Assembly: GCA_963693315.1 (NCBI GenBank)
Contig: OY856188.1
Coordinates: 250,871,394 to 250,935,393, forward strand
DNA: 64,000 bases
Direction: 5' to 3'
Source of the DNA: Diogma glabrata
Lineage: Eukaryota > Arthropoda > Insecta > Diptera > Cylindrotomidae
Shown here in pieces: positions 1 to 12,525 of the stretch. The position numbers were made by a program, and so were the translations under genes. The notes under the pieces are model-generated. The model searched no databases. It saw only the letters and a program-made list of their open reading frames with translations, and was not told the DNA's origin. The first letter of the stretch is position 1, and each line of letters opens with the position of its first letter.

Positions 1-430
1 ATTATACGTTGACCTACTGTGACATCAGTTAATTATTTGAAAATTAGATTGATAATTTTTAATATCCAGTACGCCAGACGTATAAATATTTATTATAAGT
101 ATAATTCAAATTTTATTGGTGAAATTGAATGATGTCATTACATTTTAGAGAATTTCATTGGTTTAAATTAAAATAAAACTAAGGCAAAAATTTTTCAGTA
201 GTAATCTCCCAAGGGCGGTGATAATCACTTGCTTGAGGAATTTTTCAAAAAGTTATGAGAATTTATCAACGAACGAGGGGAATTCGTTTAGAAAATATTT
301 TGTCATTTTTCATTTCTTTATATATTTTTATGAATTGTACGTTGGCCTATTGCGATATCAGTTAATTATTTTAAAAACTTTTTTGATAATTTTTAATATT
401 CCAGTAGACCAGACGTATAACTATTTGTTA
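1..430. repeat. Imperfect direct repeat pair (about 100 bp)
   Basis: The stretch at 1-115 (GTTGACCTACTGTGACATCA followed by a conserved AT-rich block ending in CCAGACGTATAA) recurs at about 333-430 with scattered changes. The two starts are about 335 bp apart. No coding function is seen. The second copy runs into a short GC-rich patch (435-475, containing CCCGCGGG) that I cannot assign. Confidence 0.6.
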
Positions 431-639
431 CTATGAGGTATCCCGCGGGCTCCACCTTTCCCCCGCACACCAACACCCTTTTGTTCCTTTCATCTGGCTT
501 TTATACAACGTCCATCATAATCCAACCTCTTCTAATCTATACTCCATGCACCTTCTGCTTAACTAATTTTACAAAAATACATGATGACGTGTACTATAAA
601 TTTATACGATGTATATTTCGATTTTTTTCGTTTAGGCAA

Positions 640-1990
640 GTCAAATGGATGGTTCAAATAAAAAATTTATTAACTTGTTAATATGGAAATTATAAAAATT
701 TGAACGAAATGGCTAAGAGACAATAAAATTTTAAAAAACTACATTATCGATAAATTTTAAATGTATACGCCGTAAATGGAATTTTTATGAATGAAAAGGA
801 ATAATTGTTATGTTTTATAAAAAAAGTAATAGAACTAATATAGGATCAGCGCTGAACCCCAGGCTTTCTCACAACGCTCTACGTCAATTATAACAACAAA
901 ATTTGTACTGAGTATTTTAAACTTCCTTTTAATAAATCTATTTAAACTATTAAATTTATAAAAATGCACAATGTAACACAAACTGATTTTTGCAACAAAA
1001 ATATCAAAAGTTTTCAACGTACATTCTTTTTAAAAAAATGTCAAAAATCTATATTTTTCTATGTTGTTATGTTTCTTCTATAGAACAATTTTGTGGTTGA
1101 TTCCTGCCGCAGTATGTTTTTGATCAATTTAATACGTTTCAACCAATTCAATCTTGTAATTAATAACCTTATTATAAATTCCATTTACCAACTTTACTAT
1201 TTATTGTATAAATTATTCCTAATCCCTATTATACATATTACATATCTTGTGACTAATTGAAAATCAAAAATTTTAAATTACCATTCAATATTTTATTGAA
1301 AAAAATTTAATTCCATTCAAAAACATACAAAAATATTAAGTATAAAGATATTGATTCCTTCTTAAATTTTTTTTAAAAAAATGGTACAACAATTACCAAG
1401 TTAAAGTAGAAAAATTAAAAAAAGGAAACAACAACAAAAAATATAAAAAAAAAGAATAACCACGAACTATTTCTTCTAAAAAACTGAAGAAAATATTGAG
1501 ATCTCAATTCTAAATTTTTTTCGTATTGACGTCACACTGTGCTAAAAAACAGTAGCCCTAACCTTAACCTTAAGAAACTACGCTATAGATAAATTTAAAT
1601 ACCGTAAATTGTCCGCAGCCTTAAACCGTGTTAAAATCAGTCTTTTGTGATGAAGATGTCAACTCATATTGAAAGAGAAATACGTGATCAAATAAAAGTT
1701 TCTGTTCTTTCTTATTTTATTTCACGGGAATGAAATTATGGAAAATAATGATCGGAAACACACTATTTATCCACTAAACCTCTATTTTAAGCAATGATCG
1801 GCAAACCCTTTAGCACTGCCTGTCAAAAAAATAATTAATTTTTTTGTTAATATCGAAATAATAATAATTTGAACGAAACGGGAAAACACAGTAGCAGCAA
1901 CTTTATAAAACTACGTTATCGATCAATTTAAAATTCGTAAAACGAAATTTTTAAGAATTCTATGTATTTATGAATAAAAAAACTAAAATT
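640..1990. repeat. Three diverged copies of a ~120-150 bp AT-rich repeat
   Basis: Blocks near 665-800, 1540-1620 and 1845-1990 share the order TTTGAACGAAA, then an ACAGTAGC-like segment, then AAAACTAC.TTATCGAT.AATTT and a CGTAAA-like end. They look like dispersed copies of one unclassified repeat. The DNA between them is AT-rich and shows no plausible gene. Confidence 0.5.
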
Positions 1991-2271
1991 TTAATGTTAT
2001 TAAAAAAAAATTAAAAAACCCATATTGCAATTTGAGCGCTACGCTCATAGTAGAGGGATAGACTCACGGCTATTATATTATGGATTAGTATAATATAACT
2101 ATTTGTTATTAGTATAATCGTTATTAGTTCGTTGAGATTAATATTATTAGTTTGTTAAGATTATTGCTTATAAAAAAGGAAAGGGAAATCTGAAACATTG
2201 TTGGAGTTGGAGGATAGCAAACATTGAAAGAGTGGAGATTATTTGAACCTATAAACTTGCCATTACTGTTA

Positions 2272-2509
2272 CACTCAAAAAAATAAAAGTCACTTTTACA
2301 AAATTTTTATAAATATACAACACACAAAATTTTTTGATAAAACTACATTTTTTTTCCTTCAAATCAAAAAATCATAAAACAATAAATTTTGTTTTTTTTT
2401 CAAATAATTTTTTTTGGAATGTACAATATTTTTGGTTAACTTACAAAAAAATTTGTGAGTTATATATTTATAAAAAAATTGTAAAATTTACTTTGTGTTT
2501 TTTTGAGTG
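2272..2509. mobile_element. 238-bp MITE with ~65-bp terminal inverted repeats, TA-flanked
   Basis: The left end begins CACTCAAAAAAA and the right end is its inverse (TTTTTTGAGTG). The inverted similarity continues about 65 bp inward with a few mismatches, leaving an AT-rich centre and no ORF. A TA dinucleotide flanks each side (2270-2271 and 2510-2511), as expected for Tc1/mariner-type insertion. It is therefore a non-autonomous element mobilised by a transposase encoded elsewhere. Class is inferred from the TA duplication and termini only. Confidence 0.75.
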
Positions 2510-2511
2510 TA

Positions 2512-3339
2512 TACTACCAGGGTCATTCGAACTGATTGATCTATCATTAAAGTCTCTGCAACCGTACAGGACGAGTGGAAGAAGCATAAAATTAGGATTA
2601 ATTTTTTGCATAAACCAGAAGATATAAAAAAGGTTGCAATTATCGCTCCTTTGATATAACGAGCATCTCTTGTTATTTGCGGCAGTTAACACAGATCGGC
2701 AGTTTATAGTCTTTTTCATGCATATTTATGGTCAAGAACCTGGTTAATAGTTGGTATTAAATTTTACCCAACACAACTCAATTTTCATAAATATTTATTA
2801 TTTATTAAATATTTTATATTTTTTTCGCACAATAATATTTTTACACAGTTTATACTTTTTAAATAAGTCTGATTACCCCGTCACTTTTCACTGCTATTTG
2901 CAGTAGTATGTGATATTTCACGTTAACTCATACGTCACATCCGTATATCACAAATTAAAAAAAGTCCAAGCGGCACGTATATCCGCTAGAAATAGGTAGA
3001 TTTCGAGATCAGACAGTTTTGTGTGCCAGTAGAATCTGATGAATCAGATTAGTTTAAACAAAACAAACTAATTTCAAACAGATATCGAACAAATTTTAAA
3101 AAGAAAATTAGCTACCTACAAGCAAAATTATATGTATCCAATTTTGCAACAAACAAATATCAAATCTACCACAGAACATGTGTGTGATAATTTATGACAC
3201 AAACCTACTCTATATCATATGTCGTGCAATTACTGCAAAATATCAAAATAGTTTATTTCTAGGAAAAAAAATTAATTTCTTCTATTCAAATCTTTTATTT
3301 TTTGACTGTTATAAGGTTGACATTGACTGTTATAAGGTT
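2512..3339. other. Gene-less AT-rich spacer with one dispersed repeat
   Basis: No convincing exon or RNA gene is seen. A ~55-bp segment at 2879-2933, with core TAGTATGTG.TAT.TCACGTTAACTC, recurs at 62496-62550, so this spacer contains part of a dispersed repeat. Confidence 0.5.
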
Positions 3340-4330
3340 TTTGGAAATTGTAGTTGGGGATTGTTGCAAACTTTTTTGTTGAAGCCAACAAGTCAAAAAC
3401 CTCTTACTGCAGAGGTTTATATTTATAAGAAACGGATTAAAATGTTTCCACAGATTCTAAATTTATGAAGATTTTAAAAATATTAGTATCCAAACGGCCG
3501 TTATAACGGATTAAAAAAAACCACTTTTTTTTCTAGTATGAAGCCTATAGTTCCTTAACCATGTGTCAGATTTTTCTGATTTACGAACTCGTCCAAGATA
3601 TTATTAAAACACACATTTTTAGGGAAAGTTTTTTGATCTTGCTCCACAAATGCAACCGTGAGAGCACCGGTTGATTCAAACGCATTTTGTGTTTTACAAG
3701 CTTTTTTGTTGGAGCCGTTCACTCAGAAACCTCCAACTGCAGAGGTCTTTTTTTGAAAGAAACTGATTGAAAAGGTTTCAAAGATTCTAAATTTATGAAG
3801 TTTTTAAAAGTATTAGAATCCAAACGGCCGTTATAACGGATCTAAAAAACAGAGTTTTTTTCTAGTATAAAGCCTCTAGTTTCTTAACCATGTGTTGGAT
3901 TGGGCTGATTTACGAACTCGTCCAAGGTATTAACAAAACGCACATTTTTAGAAAAGGTTTTTTGATCTGGCCTTATAAATGCGACCGTGAGAGTGCCGGT
4001 TGTTACAAAAAAAAATTTTTTTTTGGAAACTTTTTTGTTGGAGCCGCTCATTCAGGAACCTTTAACTGCAGAGGTCTAGATTTAAAACAAATTGATAAAA
4101 AAAATTCCAAAGATTCTAAATTTGTTAAATTTTTTGAAATATTAGTATCCAAACGGCCGTTATAACGGTTTTAAAAAATCAATTTTTTTCAGAAAAAAGC
4201 CTCTAGTTTCTTAACCACGGGTCGGATTTTGCTGATTCACGAACTTGTCCAAGATATTATTAAAACACACAAGTACAGAAAATTTTTTTGATCTACCTCA
4301 ACAAATGCGACCGTGAGAGTGCCGGTCGTT
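3340..4330. repeat. Tandem repeat, ~330-bp unit, about three copies
   Basis: The landmark CTTTTTTGTT occurs at 3371, 3701 and 4030, and the palindrome-bearing landmark CAAACGGCCGTTATAACGG at 3491, 3821 and 4149-4150, so the period is 329-330 bp. Each unit carries two small palindromic motifs: overlapping AACGGCCGTT and CCGTTATAACGG, and an inverted AACCTC...GAGGTT around CTGCAG. Copies differ by scattered substitutions. Short ORFs crossing the array are not conserved between units. It looks like a short satellite array or the tandem part of a larger element. Confidence 0.85.
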
Positions 4331-4348
4331 TTCGTTATATCTCATATC

Positions 4349-4351
<3 letters not shown>

Positions 4352-4433
<82 letters not shown>
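4352..4433. repeat. (TA)n microsatellite
   Basis: An uninterrupted run of about 82 bases of alternating TA directly follows the 330-bp tandem array. The ORF across it (many IY dipeptides) is an artefact of the repeat. Confidence 0.95.
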
Positions 4434-4436
<3 letters not shown>

Positions 4437-4529
4437 TTTTTTTTTTTTTTGTTTTTTTGTCTCCGCTTATCATATATAGTCGTTTGGCACCAAAATTTTT
4501 CCGAAATTCCGAGATGAAGCCCATTGCAA

Positions 4530-4558
4530 TAGGTAGATTTTTATATGAAATCTACCTA
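4530..4558. repeat. 29-bp palindrome, copy 1
   Basis: TAGGTAGATTT and its inverse flank a short TATATG-type centre, giving 11-bp arms. The same 29 bases occur in inverse orientation at 29671-29699. It could be the stem of a short inverted-repeat element; function is unknown. Confidence 0.7.
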
Positions 4559-7228
4559 AAAAAAACAAATCAACAAAAACTAATCCTGAAGAGTAAAAAA
4601 ATCTACTCTGTTTTATTCCTACATCGATCGATTCCAATCGAAACCAAAATTCCTAAACCCACGATTTTCCATTTCATCAATATTTTTCACTCATTTAAAC
4701 TTGCATCACATCAACATCAACACAGCTAATCTAGAATTTATAATCAAAAAATCCTTAAAAATCTTATTATTTCTCTTAGGATATATCATAACATATTCAT
4801 ACAATAATATTCTAGTTTCCAATTTAACCTAACCGTCTAAATATAAAAAAAATTGCAATTTAGACAAAATAGAAAAAAGGAAAACTAAAGAAAAACCAGA
4901 TACCGAAAACTCCTATTTTCAACAGTTTCTTTTTTTTTTGCTTCATTCCTCTTACATCCATGTCTGGATTTTGTGTGAAGCAACTACTATTTTGAGAATA
5001 AAACTTTTAATTAGTTTTTATTTTGTGAAAATAAAAACTGTTTTTTTTCGGAGTATTTAAACTTTGAATCGGTCGTTATTATTATTTTAAGTTATATCAG
5101 TAAATTATTATTTATTTATGTGAACCACAATTACGTAATCTTGTTATAAGTATAAAGTTGTGACTATGAAAATCGATTTTCAAATTAAAATTGTATCCAT
5201 GAGCGAAAAATGAAAATTTCAGTTATTTCAAATGAAAATTAAGACGCAGGGATTAATTTAAAATGCATTACTTTCTATTTATGTAGTTTGAACAAGGCAA
5301 ACAACAAAAATTTGATTTTATTTTAAGGTTTTAATAATTTTTATTACGGTTACGATAACATTTGTGGTTTTTAGACTATAAAATATTTTTCTCAAAAGTA
5401 AGGCTTATTAAAGGTAGAAATTCTTCACACGTGCTATAAAGTTGTGTAGTCGTGCAATAAAACAGCTAGGTCAAAAGATTAAAATATACCGTTACAGATC
5501 TGTGGCAATCGGCATTTCTACTGATCTCCGTGATTTTGAAAATTAGGACATACCTAGTTTTGAGTGGCATCTTCAAAGTTCTAGAAAAATTTTGGAAGAA
5601 TCCCAAAAGAGGAAATAAGAGGAAATAGTTGTATATATCAGTAGATAAACATTTTGTCTATTTATTCACTGGTTGAAGATCATTAATATCTGTCTACGAA
5701 GATTTGTTGACTTTTTGTTTTTTTAAAAAAAATGTATGGTGTTGTCTTCATTTGTCGGGCACTCGTTTGATATTTTAAAGAACAGTACATTTATAAATTT
5801 AAAAATGCGGTCGTAAGATAACAAGTTAAATCAGCAGATTGCGTTTTCCAATGACGTCGGGGTCACCATATGTAAAATTTGTGAAATAATATTGTAAAAA
5901 CCCATCAAGTATTTCTATCTATATATTTATTCTGCAATGAAGTCTAAGAAACTACTGTGATGAAACTGGTATGTATGTACCTCACTTTCATAAATGGACT
6001 ACTAAATAAATGTTCAGTGCCGGCTCCTCGAACAAACTTCATACTTTCTATGGAAATCATTATCATCTCACCTTTAATCTGATGTAATTAATATTTGATC
6101 ATTTGATTTTACAAAATCTCGTTCAACAAATTATTCCATTGTTAACCGAAATATTAATTTACATTTTTTTTATAAATTTTTAAACGATCTTTGGATTGAT
6201 CTTTACAAAACAGACGAAACTATTATTTCATTCATCAATTTTCGTTCGAAACCAACAAACTATAAAACAATTCAGGCGTCATAAAATTTATAAATTGCAA
6301 GAACCTATGATTCCTTATAGTTTTGTTGTTCGTTTCATCTACATTTCCTAGAAAATGTTAACAAATTTTTCGCCTATTTGTGTTTTTTTTTTTTGATTTG
6401 TAGAAAATGAAATCCTTCGACGTTTTATCGCAAGAAAATAAAAATAAAATTTTTATTACATTTATCTTTTGTCTATTTTATGAAACGTCATTGTATAATA
6501 ATTTAAAAGGTAATTTTATTTTATTTTTTAAAGCGTTGTGTGTCCTTGCTGCTACTATGCACTATGTATCTATTATCTACACCGATATAAAGAATTCAAA
6601 CTGTTTTTATGTTAAACTTTTTTTCAAATTAAGATCGATGAAAAACGATCGTATATCATTTTATTGACAGATTTGTTGCTCATTTTATGATTTCAACGGA
6701 GGTTTAAAAAATGGTTGAAATACATATATAATCAACTGATGAATATTTGTTTTTAAAAATTCTTTGTTCATTGTTTTCTCTGATGACTGTTTTATTCCTT
6801 GAAGAAACTTTCGCTCTAAGAGAAAAGGCAGCATATTATTATGGTGGCAAATAAACCTCATACTTCCATAAGAATAAGGTTTTTATGCTTAAGCCATCGT
6901 TTTTGCTTTTTATATCAACTAGGAATGACTTTTTTTTTTAGCCGCACGTTTAATGATAAAATTCAGAACTGTCTTGTGAAAATTACTGGAGCAGCATTTT
7001 TTAAATACTAAACAGGAATTAAAGGAATAGTAAACAGAAGGCACAAATTCTTAAAACCACCAAAAAAAATGCCGATTTCGAAGTATCTTCTCTATACGGT
7101 CGCAGACGCAGTTTTCGTGCCCGCTTTGGTTTTTTTTGAATTTTATATATATATTGTTGAAATTTCCATTTAACGAAAACAAAATAAAATAAAATATATA
7201 TGAAATATTAGAAAATAATAGAAAATAA
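4559..7228. other. AT-rich spacer, nothing assignable
   Basis: Long A and T runs, no open frame with sensible composition, and no recognisable transposon domain. The 86-codon frame at 6407-6667 has AT-driven composition and no motif, and I do not regard it as a gene. Confidence 0.5.
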
Positions 7229-8096
7229 AAAGCGCTCGTCGAGGGTTCCGTGTATATATTATTCTACGAGAAAACACAATTTTAGAAATAAACCAAAAAC
7301 GGTTCATTTTAAACTTACAAAAAAAATGTTTTGCACTACAAAAAACAACCACCTTTTATATGACACCCCACATGATATGATTAAAAAATATTTTTTTTCA
7401 ACATTTCTACTTTAAACCGCCCCCCCTTTTTTAGCAAAATCCCTACAGCCGTGAACTTTTTCAAATTTTTTCTTTTGTAATGTTTGCGGATAAGGGGGAG
7501 AAGACAAAAAAAAATTTTACATTTTCTCAAATAAGTCGGAAACTGTGCTTTCAAAAATTACAAAAAAAATGTTTTCCACTACAAAAAAAATCACCTTTCA
7601 TATGACACCCCATTTTACATGATCTAAAATAATTATGTTTTCAAAATTTCATTTCAACCTCCTCCTATGAACATTTGAAATTATAACAACCAAAACGAAA
7701 AAACGGGTTTTTCATGCAAAATTCCTACAACCGTGAATTTTTGTGATTTTTTTCTTTTGTAATGTTCGAAGTTAAGGGGGGGACAGAAAAAAACACTCGT
7801 TTCTGGCAATAACTCCAAAACTAAGCAGTCGATTCATTAAAACTTTTGAAATATATCGATCTTTTCCGATTTTTCTAAACCAAATTCGATTCCTTAAAAA
7901 AACTTTTGTTGTACTATCTCCTTATCTAAATTTTTTGGTTATCAGGAGTGGGAAAACGCTTTTAATAACTGTAGAAAATTTCAAGACGATAGCACTTATA
8001 GTTTGTGAGTAAATCGATTATGTAGAAATTCGGACGGACACTGAAGTCTCACCAATAGGGTACCGTTTTTACTTTTTCAAAGTACGGAACCCTAAA
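7229..8096 (+). repeat. Family B repeat (AGGGTTCCGT...ACGGAACCCT), copy 1
   Basis: The left end has GCTCGTCGAGGGTTCCGTG and the right end TACGGAACCCTAAAAA, so the ends are inverted around AGGGTTCCGT. Inside are two imperfect tandem units about 245 bp apart, each with a CACTACAAAAAA, CACCTTTCATATGACACCCC and CCTACAGCCGTGAA type order. A conserved 3' block includes GTAGAAATTCGGACGGACAC and ATAGGGTACCGTTTTTACTT. I recall very similar ends in dispersed repeats of many insects. No transposase is encoded. Confidence 0.8.
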
Positions 8097-10789
8097 AAAC
8101 TTACAGTTTCATACGTATTTTACACATTCAGTTGCTAGTTGTTTTATATATTCGACTAGCATCGATGGGAAATAAAAGACGTGTTATAAAGTAGAAGTTT
8201 TCCTATTGATTCGAAACAAACAAAAAACAGGTACTAGATGTAGTATTTTTGGCTTTGGTGCTTCCACAGGACGCTACTGAATGATAGAGCTGTTAAAAAA
8301 AGGATGTGCACAAATATGTCCAACCGGGGACTTTTGGTGTCCAGGAAACCACTCCATCTTGGCGGTGGATTGAGAGTATGCAGTGCAGGAATGGCATTGG
8401 TAGATAGGCGGGATGGTAGATACACCAACAATTTGTTGATAACGGTATCTCGATACCGTTATGCCAGGATAATTTTATATATAAAAATAAATACTAGTGT
8501 GGTCTCTACCAAGAAAAATCTCTTTAAAAAAATGTTCACCCTACAAGACCATTATGGTCCCAAAAGCAATTCAAACATAATTCATTTAAAGAATTTAATA
8601 AAATAATAAAAAAAAAGAAAACAAAATATAACTTAACTTGTTATTGATTTGAGTGCCCCCTTGATAGGCTGAATGATGATGATTGTAGATACTTTCGTCT
8701 TGGCTAACTGATGATCTTCCTCAACTCTTACGATTCACCCATTTCATATTAATATGAATATGTTATATCCATGCTGAACAAAATTTTTTTTTCATTTTGG
8801 TTGAATTTGTTTTACTTTTAAATTTTATTTTCTTTTTTCAGCTTTATGATTTCTTTTGTATTGTTATATTTTAAAGTATTGATAATTTATTTAAGAAAAC
8901 AAACAAAAACAATATTTTCTGTACGACGTGATTAATCCAATATATAACTTATATATATTATAAATAATTATTTACATATTATATAAAATCAAGCACAAAA
9001 TGCTATTCTAAATTTATTTATTTATATTTCGTTTATAATTTTAAAAAATAACACAAAACTTATTTCAATCTTTTGAACACAATTTATTGCCCATATTTAA
9101 CACCAAACCACATATTTCTTTTCTTTTAATTTCTTTTATGTATAATAACTTAACCACATTGTAATACTTTCTATAAAATAATATTATTCAGATTAATAAG
9201 CACATTACTAAACTTGCTTTTAATAAATATTTAGTCAAATCGAACAGAAATGTTGATGTATTCAAATGAATTTTAGAAAATCACGATCGAAAAAAAGAAT
9301 TTATAATTTTAAAATTATAAATCTCGACTGACCAATTATTTCTAAAAATTCAACTGTAAATAGAATTTTCTCAACCTAAACGAGGGAGAAAAAGTTGATT
9401 GCATAACCATCCTCTCGTTTTTGTAGCTTTCGATACTATTAATACAATCACATCCAATTATCAAAAAAAATGAATAAATCATACAGGCTGATTCTACATA
9501 AAGGCATATTGTTTTATTTTCTGCTAATTGAAAGATACAAACAAAAATAGGAACCATCCTCTTTCAAATACAATCATGCCATCATTTAACCCGTAGAAAA
9601 CATAAATTCATACAAGAAAGAAAGAAATTCGAAATTCGAAAGAAATTTAAAGTAAATATTTGAGATTCGAAAGAAATTTAAAGTAAATATTTAGAGTTTT
9701 CAGGTTTTCATATAGAACGAAAAGAGTTCATACACCTCTCTCTTTTGTTTCGTTTTTATATTAAAACAAAAGAAACAATAATAATAAAAAAGAAACTAAA
9801 AATATCTATGTAGAGATGATGTGAATAAATAACAATCATAAATTTATGAAATCATATAGTTGATGGGGCGATCAAAAAATTCTTCGTATTGTTATTATGT
9901 TAATGCAAAACGTGTGACGTTGTAAAATCAAGGATGGAAAATGGAAAGGTGTTTTGCGTCGGGGTTAGTCTTTACTGTTAGACATAACTACAAAGAGCTA
10001 ACTGCTTTGCCAACACCTTTACTCAGAACTCGCATTGCTCTGTATTAGATTGAATAGAATTTCCAAACGCCATATGTTGAACATCACACAAATAGTGGTC
10101 ATAACAAATTGCTAACAATCCAATTTCATATCCTCGCTCACCCTTACCCCCTCCCCTATGATAAAACATAGTGGTTCCTTATCGCTAAAAACTTCCAATA
10201 CTATATGAGTGGAAGAGGTTAGATTGGTGTGGCTTATTCTATATTTGTAAAATACATGATAATCAACACTCTAACAAAAATACGCTCATAAGACTTTTAT
10301 CGAAGCAAGGGATGGGAGAATTGCAGAGGATATCTCATACCCGTACCTTGTGAGGGAAATAACTGAAAGAAAGTAAAGACATCGGTTTTATTAAGCGATG
10401 TTCAGTTAAACATAACCCTTCACTTCTGCTGGTTAGAATTTCATTTAGATAACTTTAACCGTATGTTGAGTGGTCAAGCGATTAGCACCCTGAACTTGAA
10501 CTCGGAAAAACTGGGGACAACTCCATTCTAGGTCAATAGTTTTTAAGCTAAACATTGACAACCATATCACCGCCCTGGTTTTTCGAATTAACTGATAAAG
10601 GACAATCTTTATAAGTGCAGCATCGCCTAAGTTTATTTTTCTATTATTAAGCTCGATAAAACAACAAAAAAATCTTCTACCAAAAGTATTTCATTTTTTT
10701 GGTTAACGGGTGTAAGCATGGAAAAAACAATTTCATACAAAAAATTAAAGGCGCCGGCCCAGCCTAAATTTTTGTTGTTATTCATTGAG
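8097..10789. other. Mostly unassigned spacer; GC-richer patch and palindrome near 8.3-8.46 kb
   Basis: A GC-richer stretch at about 8300-8470 is open on both strands (about 100 and 65 codons) but shows no recognisable domain and may be a decayed transposon piece. It ends in the palindrome AACGGTATC-TC-GATACCGTT at 8441-8460. A 31-bp direct duplication lies at 9625-9692 (TTCGAAAGAAATTTAAAGTA twice). A degenerate tRNA-like patch (TGGTCAAGCGATTAGCAC) is at about 10467-10485. The rest is featureless. Confidence 0.45.
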
Positions 10790-11115
10790 GATTTATCGAT
10801 CGAAGAATGACGCTTGTAGAATCAAATTGGTTTTCTGGCAGGGAATTGTGATTAACGCACGTAATTGTTAAAGGTCCAATGTACTGCATGTGATTTTCAC
10901 AGAATTTTTGTATGTTGATAAATCGAGATTAAATTTTGAGAACTTTGGCCAAATCAATTATTTTTCGACAATTTGTCGATAATGGGACAGACGCTTGTTA
11001 AATGAAATTGGTTTTCTGGCCGGGGATTGTGGCAAATGCACGTAATTGGGAATGATTTAATGTCCATCGTGTGATTTTACCAATTTTTGTATGTGAATAA
11101 ATTGGAACAGTTAAT
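10790..11115. repeat. Tandem duplication, 181-bp period
   Basis: ACGCTTGT at 10810 and 10991 marks two units that share TTGGTTTTCTGGC, GCACGTAATTG and a TGTGATTTT...TTTTTGTATGT tail. The units are diverged. A partial third unit may follow (ATGTAGATAATGG near 11127). Function is unknown. Confidence 0.75.
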
Positions 11116-11159
11116 TTACTTTCAAGGATATGTAGATAATGGAATACAAAAAACTATGT

Positions 11160-11513
11160 ACTTGACGATTTTTTTGACACACTTCCGGTACAGTTATCGA
11201 ACACATCATCCTTTCGGCTCTTACCATTGAGTGTACCTATTATTAGAAACCAAAATTTTTAAAATCCACTCCGCCGTTTTCTAGATTTTGTCGGTTGTGA
11301 AGGACGGCCGGTAGGCAAACAGACATACATTTTTTTTTGCTTTTTTACAATCAGTGGAGAAATGCAAAAAAAAGTGGGGGTAAAGAATTTCACTTTTAGC
11401 TCATGAATGTAATACTTACGAACACGTCGAGAAATGCAAAAAAAAGTGGGGGTAAGAATTTCACTTTTAACTCATGAATGTAATACTTAGATCCTTCAGA
11501 CCGAAGTAATATA
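11160..11513 (+). repeat. Family A repeat, 3'-end fragment with internal 63-bp duplication
   Basis: This matches the terminal module of the larger family A copies: GACACACTTCCGGTACAGTT, then TCCTTTCGGCTCT, an ACGGCCGG core, ACAGACATACATTTTTTTTTGC, AGTGGGGGTAA and the end CAGACCGAAGTAATAT. The AGTGGGGGTAAGAATTTCAC block is tandemly duplicated with a period of about 63 bp (about 11367-11490), a change not seen in the other copies. The 5' part of the family is absent. Confidence 0.8.
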
Positions 11514-12450
11514 TACTTTTTATTTGAAATAAATAAATTGAAATCATTATCGCGACAGAACAAATGTTTTGGTTTGCAATTTTAAATTAATGATTTACCA
11601 GAGTTCTTTTGAAGTAGAATATTTTAATTGTAAGGTTATTCTCCGAAAATAAAAATTAATTAATTACAAAGTAAAATAACTTACTATCAGAAGGAATCTT
11701 CAATAAAATGTCAGGATAGTATAAAATTTTGCAATATTAGTACCATATGCAACTATTCTTGTTTTCTGGGATAGAATTTCGGGCAACTTCAAAGAGGTGT
11801 GTGATTTTAATTTGAAAGCGTTTGACATTTGTATTCTTGTTTAAAGATACATCGAACACTTTACACTACTCATTTAACTTTAATAAAATTCATCATACAT
11901 CATCATAAAATTCACTCGTTCGATTGACCTAATTGGTTTTATCAACACAAACAATTTCAAATGGCAACGTTTGAAATTGATGACATAGTTGAATGAAAAG
12001 TGTATGCCGAATAGAAACATTTGTAAATACAGAGCGAAATAGTCTTGACAGTATTATTTGCGAAATTTGTTTGACACTTGCAAACTAGTATTTGGCACAC
12101 TAATCAGCTTTCACTTACAACCACGGGTCTAAAAAGTTTCGCTTCCGATCAAACAAAATGCTTTTTGGTTAGAGAAAAATTTTAAAACCTGAAAAATTTA
12201 AGTTTCAACTTCGATACTTTCGAAAAAATTACGTTTGGTATTTATTGGATGGGCCTAAATTTTAAAGCAGCATGTCACATAAAGTTGGATACATATTAGT
12301 CCGTGATTAATCTCAATTACTTTAAGTTGTTGATTTTTAATATTTTTTGTTTAATAATTCCAACCGAGTGTTGTGATATTCATGATTTTTTTTTATAAAA
12401 TTTCATTTAGTTTAATATAATTAAATAATTGTAGTTAAAGATATAGTGAC
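11514..12450. other. AT-rich spacer
   Basis: No gene, RNA or repeat boundary could be supported here apart from the tRNA-like sequence that follows. Confidence 0.45.
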
Positions 12451-12525
12451 TGGTCGAGTTGGTCAAATGGTTAACCATAAACTCTGATCAGAAGGGCGCC
12501 GGTTCGATTTCCGAACCGACTGGCA
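12451..12525 (+). repeat. tRNA-like / SINE-head sequence with Pol III A and B boxes
   Basis: TGGTCGAGTTGG at 12451 fits the Pol III A-box pattern, and GGTTCGATTTC at 12501 fits a B box with one or two mismatches. The 50-bp spacing is close to tRNA spacing. The B box sits in a perfect 7-bp hairpin (CGGTTCG/CGAACCG). Acceptor-stem pairing is poor, so an intact tRNA gene is unlikely. A tRNA-derived SINE or tRNA pseudogene is the better reading. Confidence 0.45.

Noticed and set aside
1555..1585. CCCTAACCTTAACCTTAA, telomere-like
   Set aside because: Only two imperfect units, with no array and no terminal position.
3340..4330. Spaced tandem repeats as a CRISPR array
   Set aside because: Units are ~330 bp, diverged along their full length, in eukaryotic DNA with no cas genes.
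4313..4729. 138-codon ORF with an Ile-Tyr repeat
   Set aside because: Its centre is the (TA)n tract and its ends lie in a tandem repeat and AT-rich DNA.
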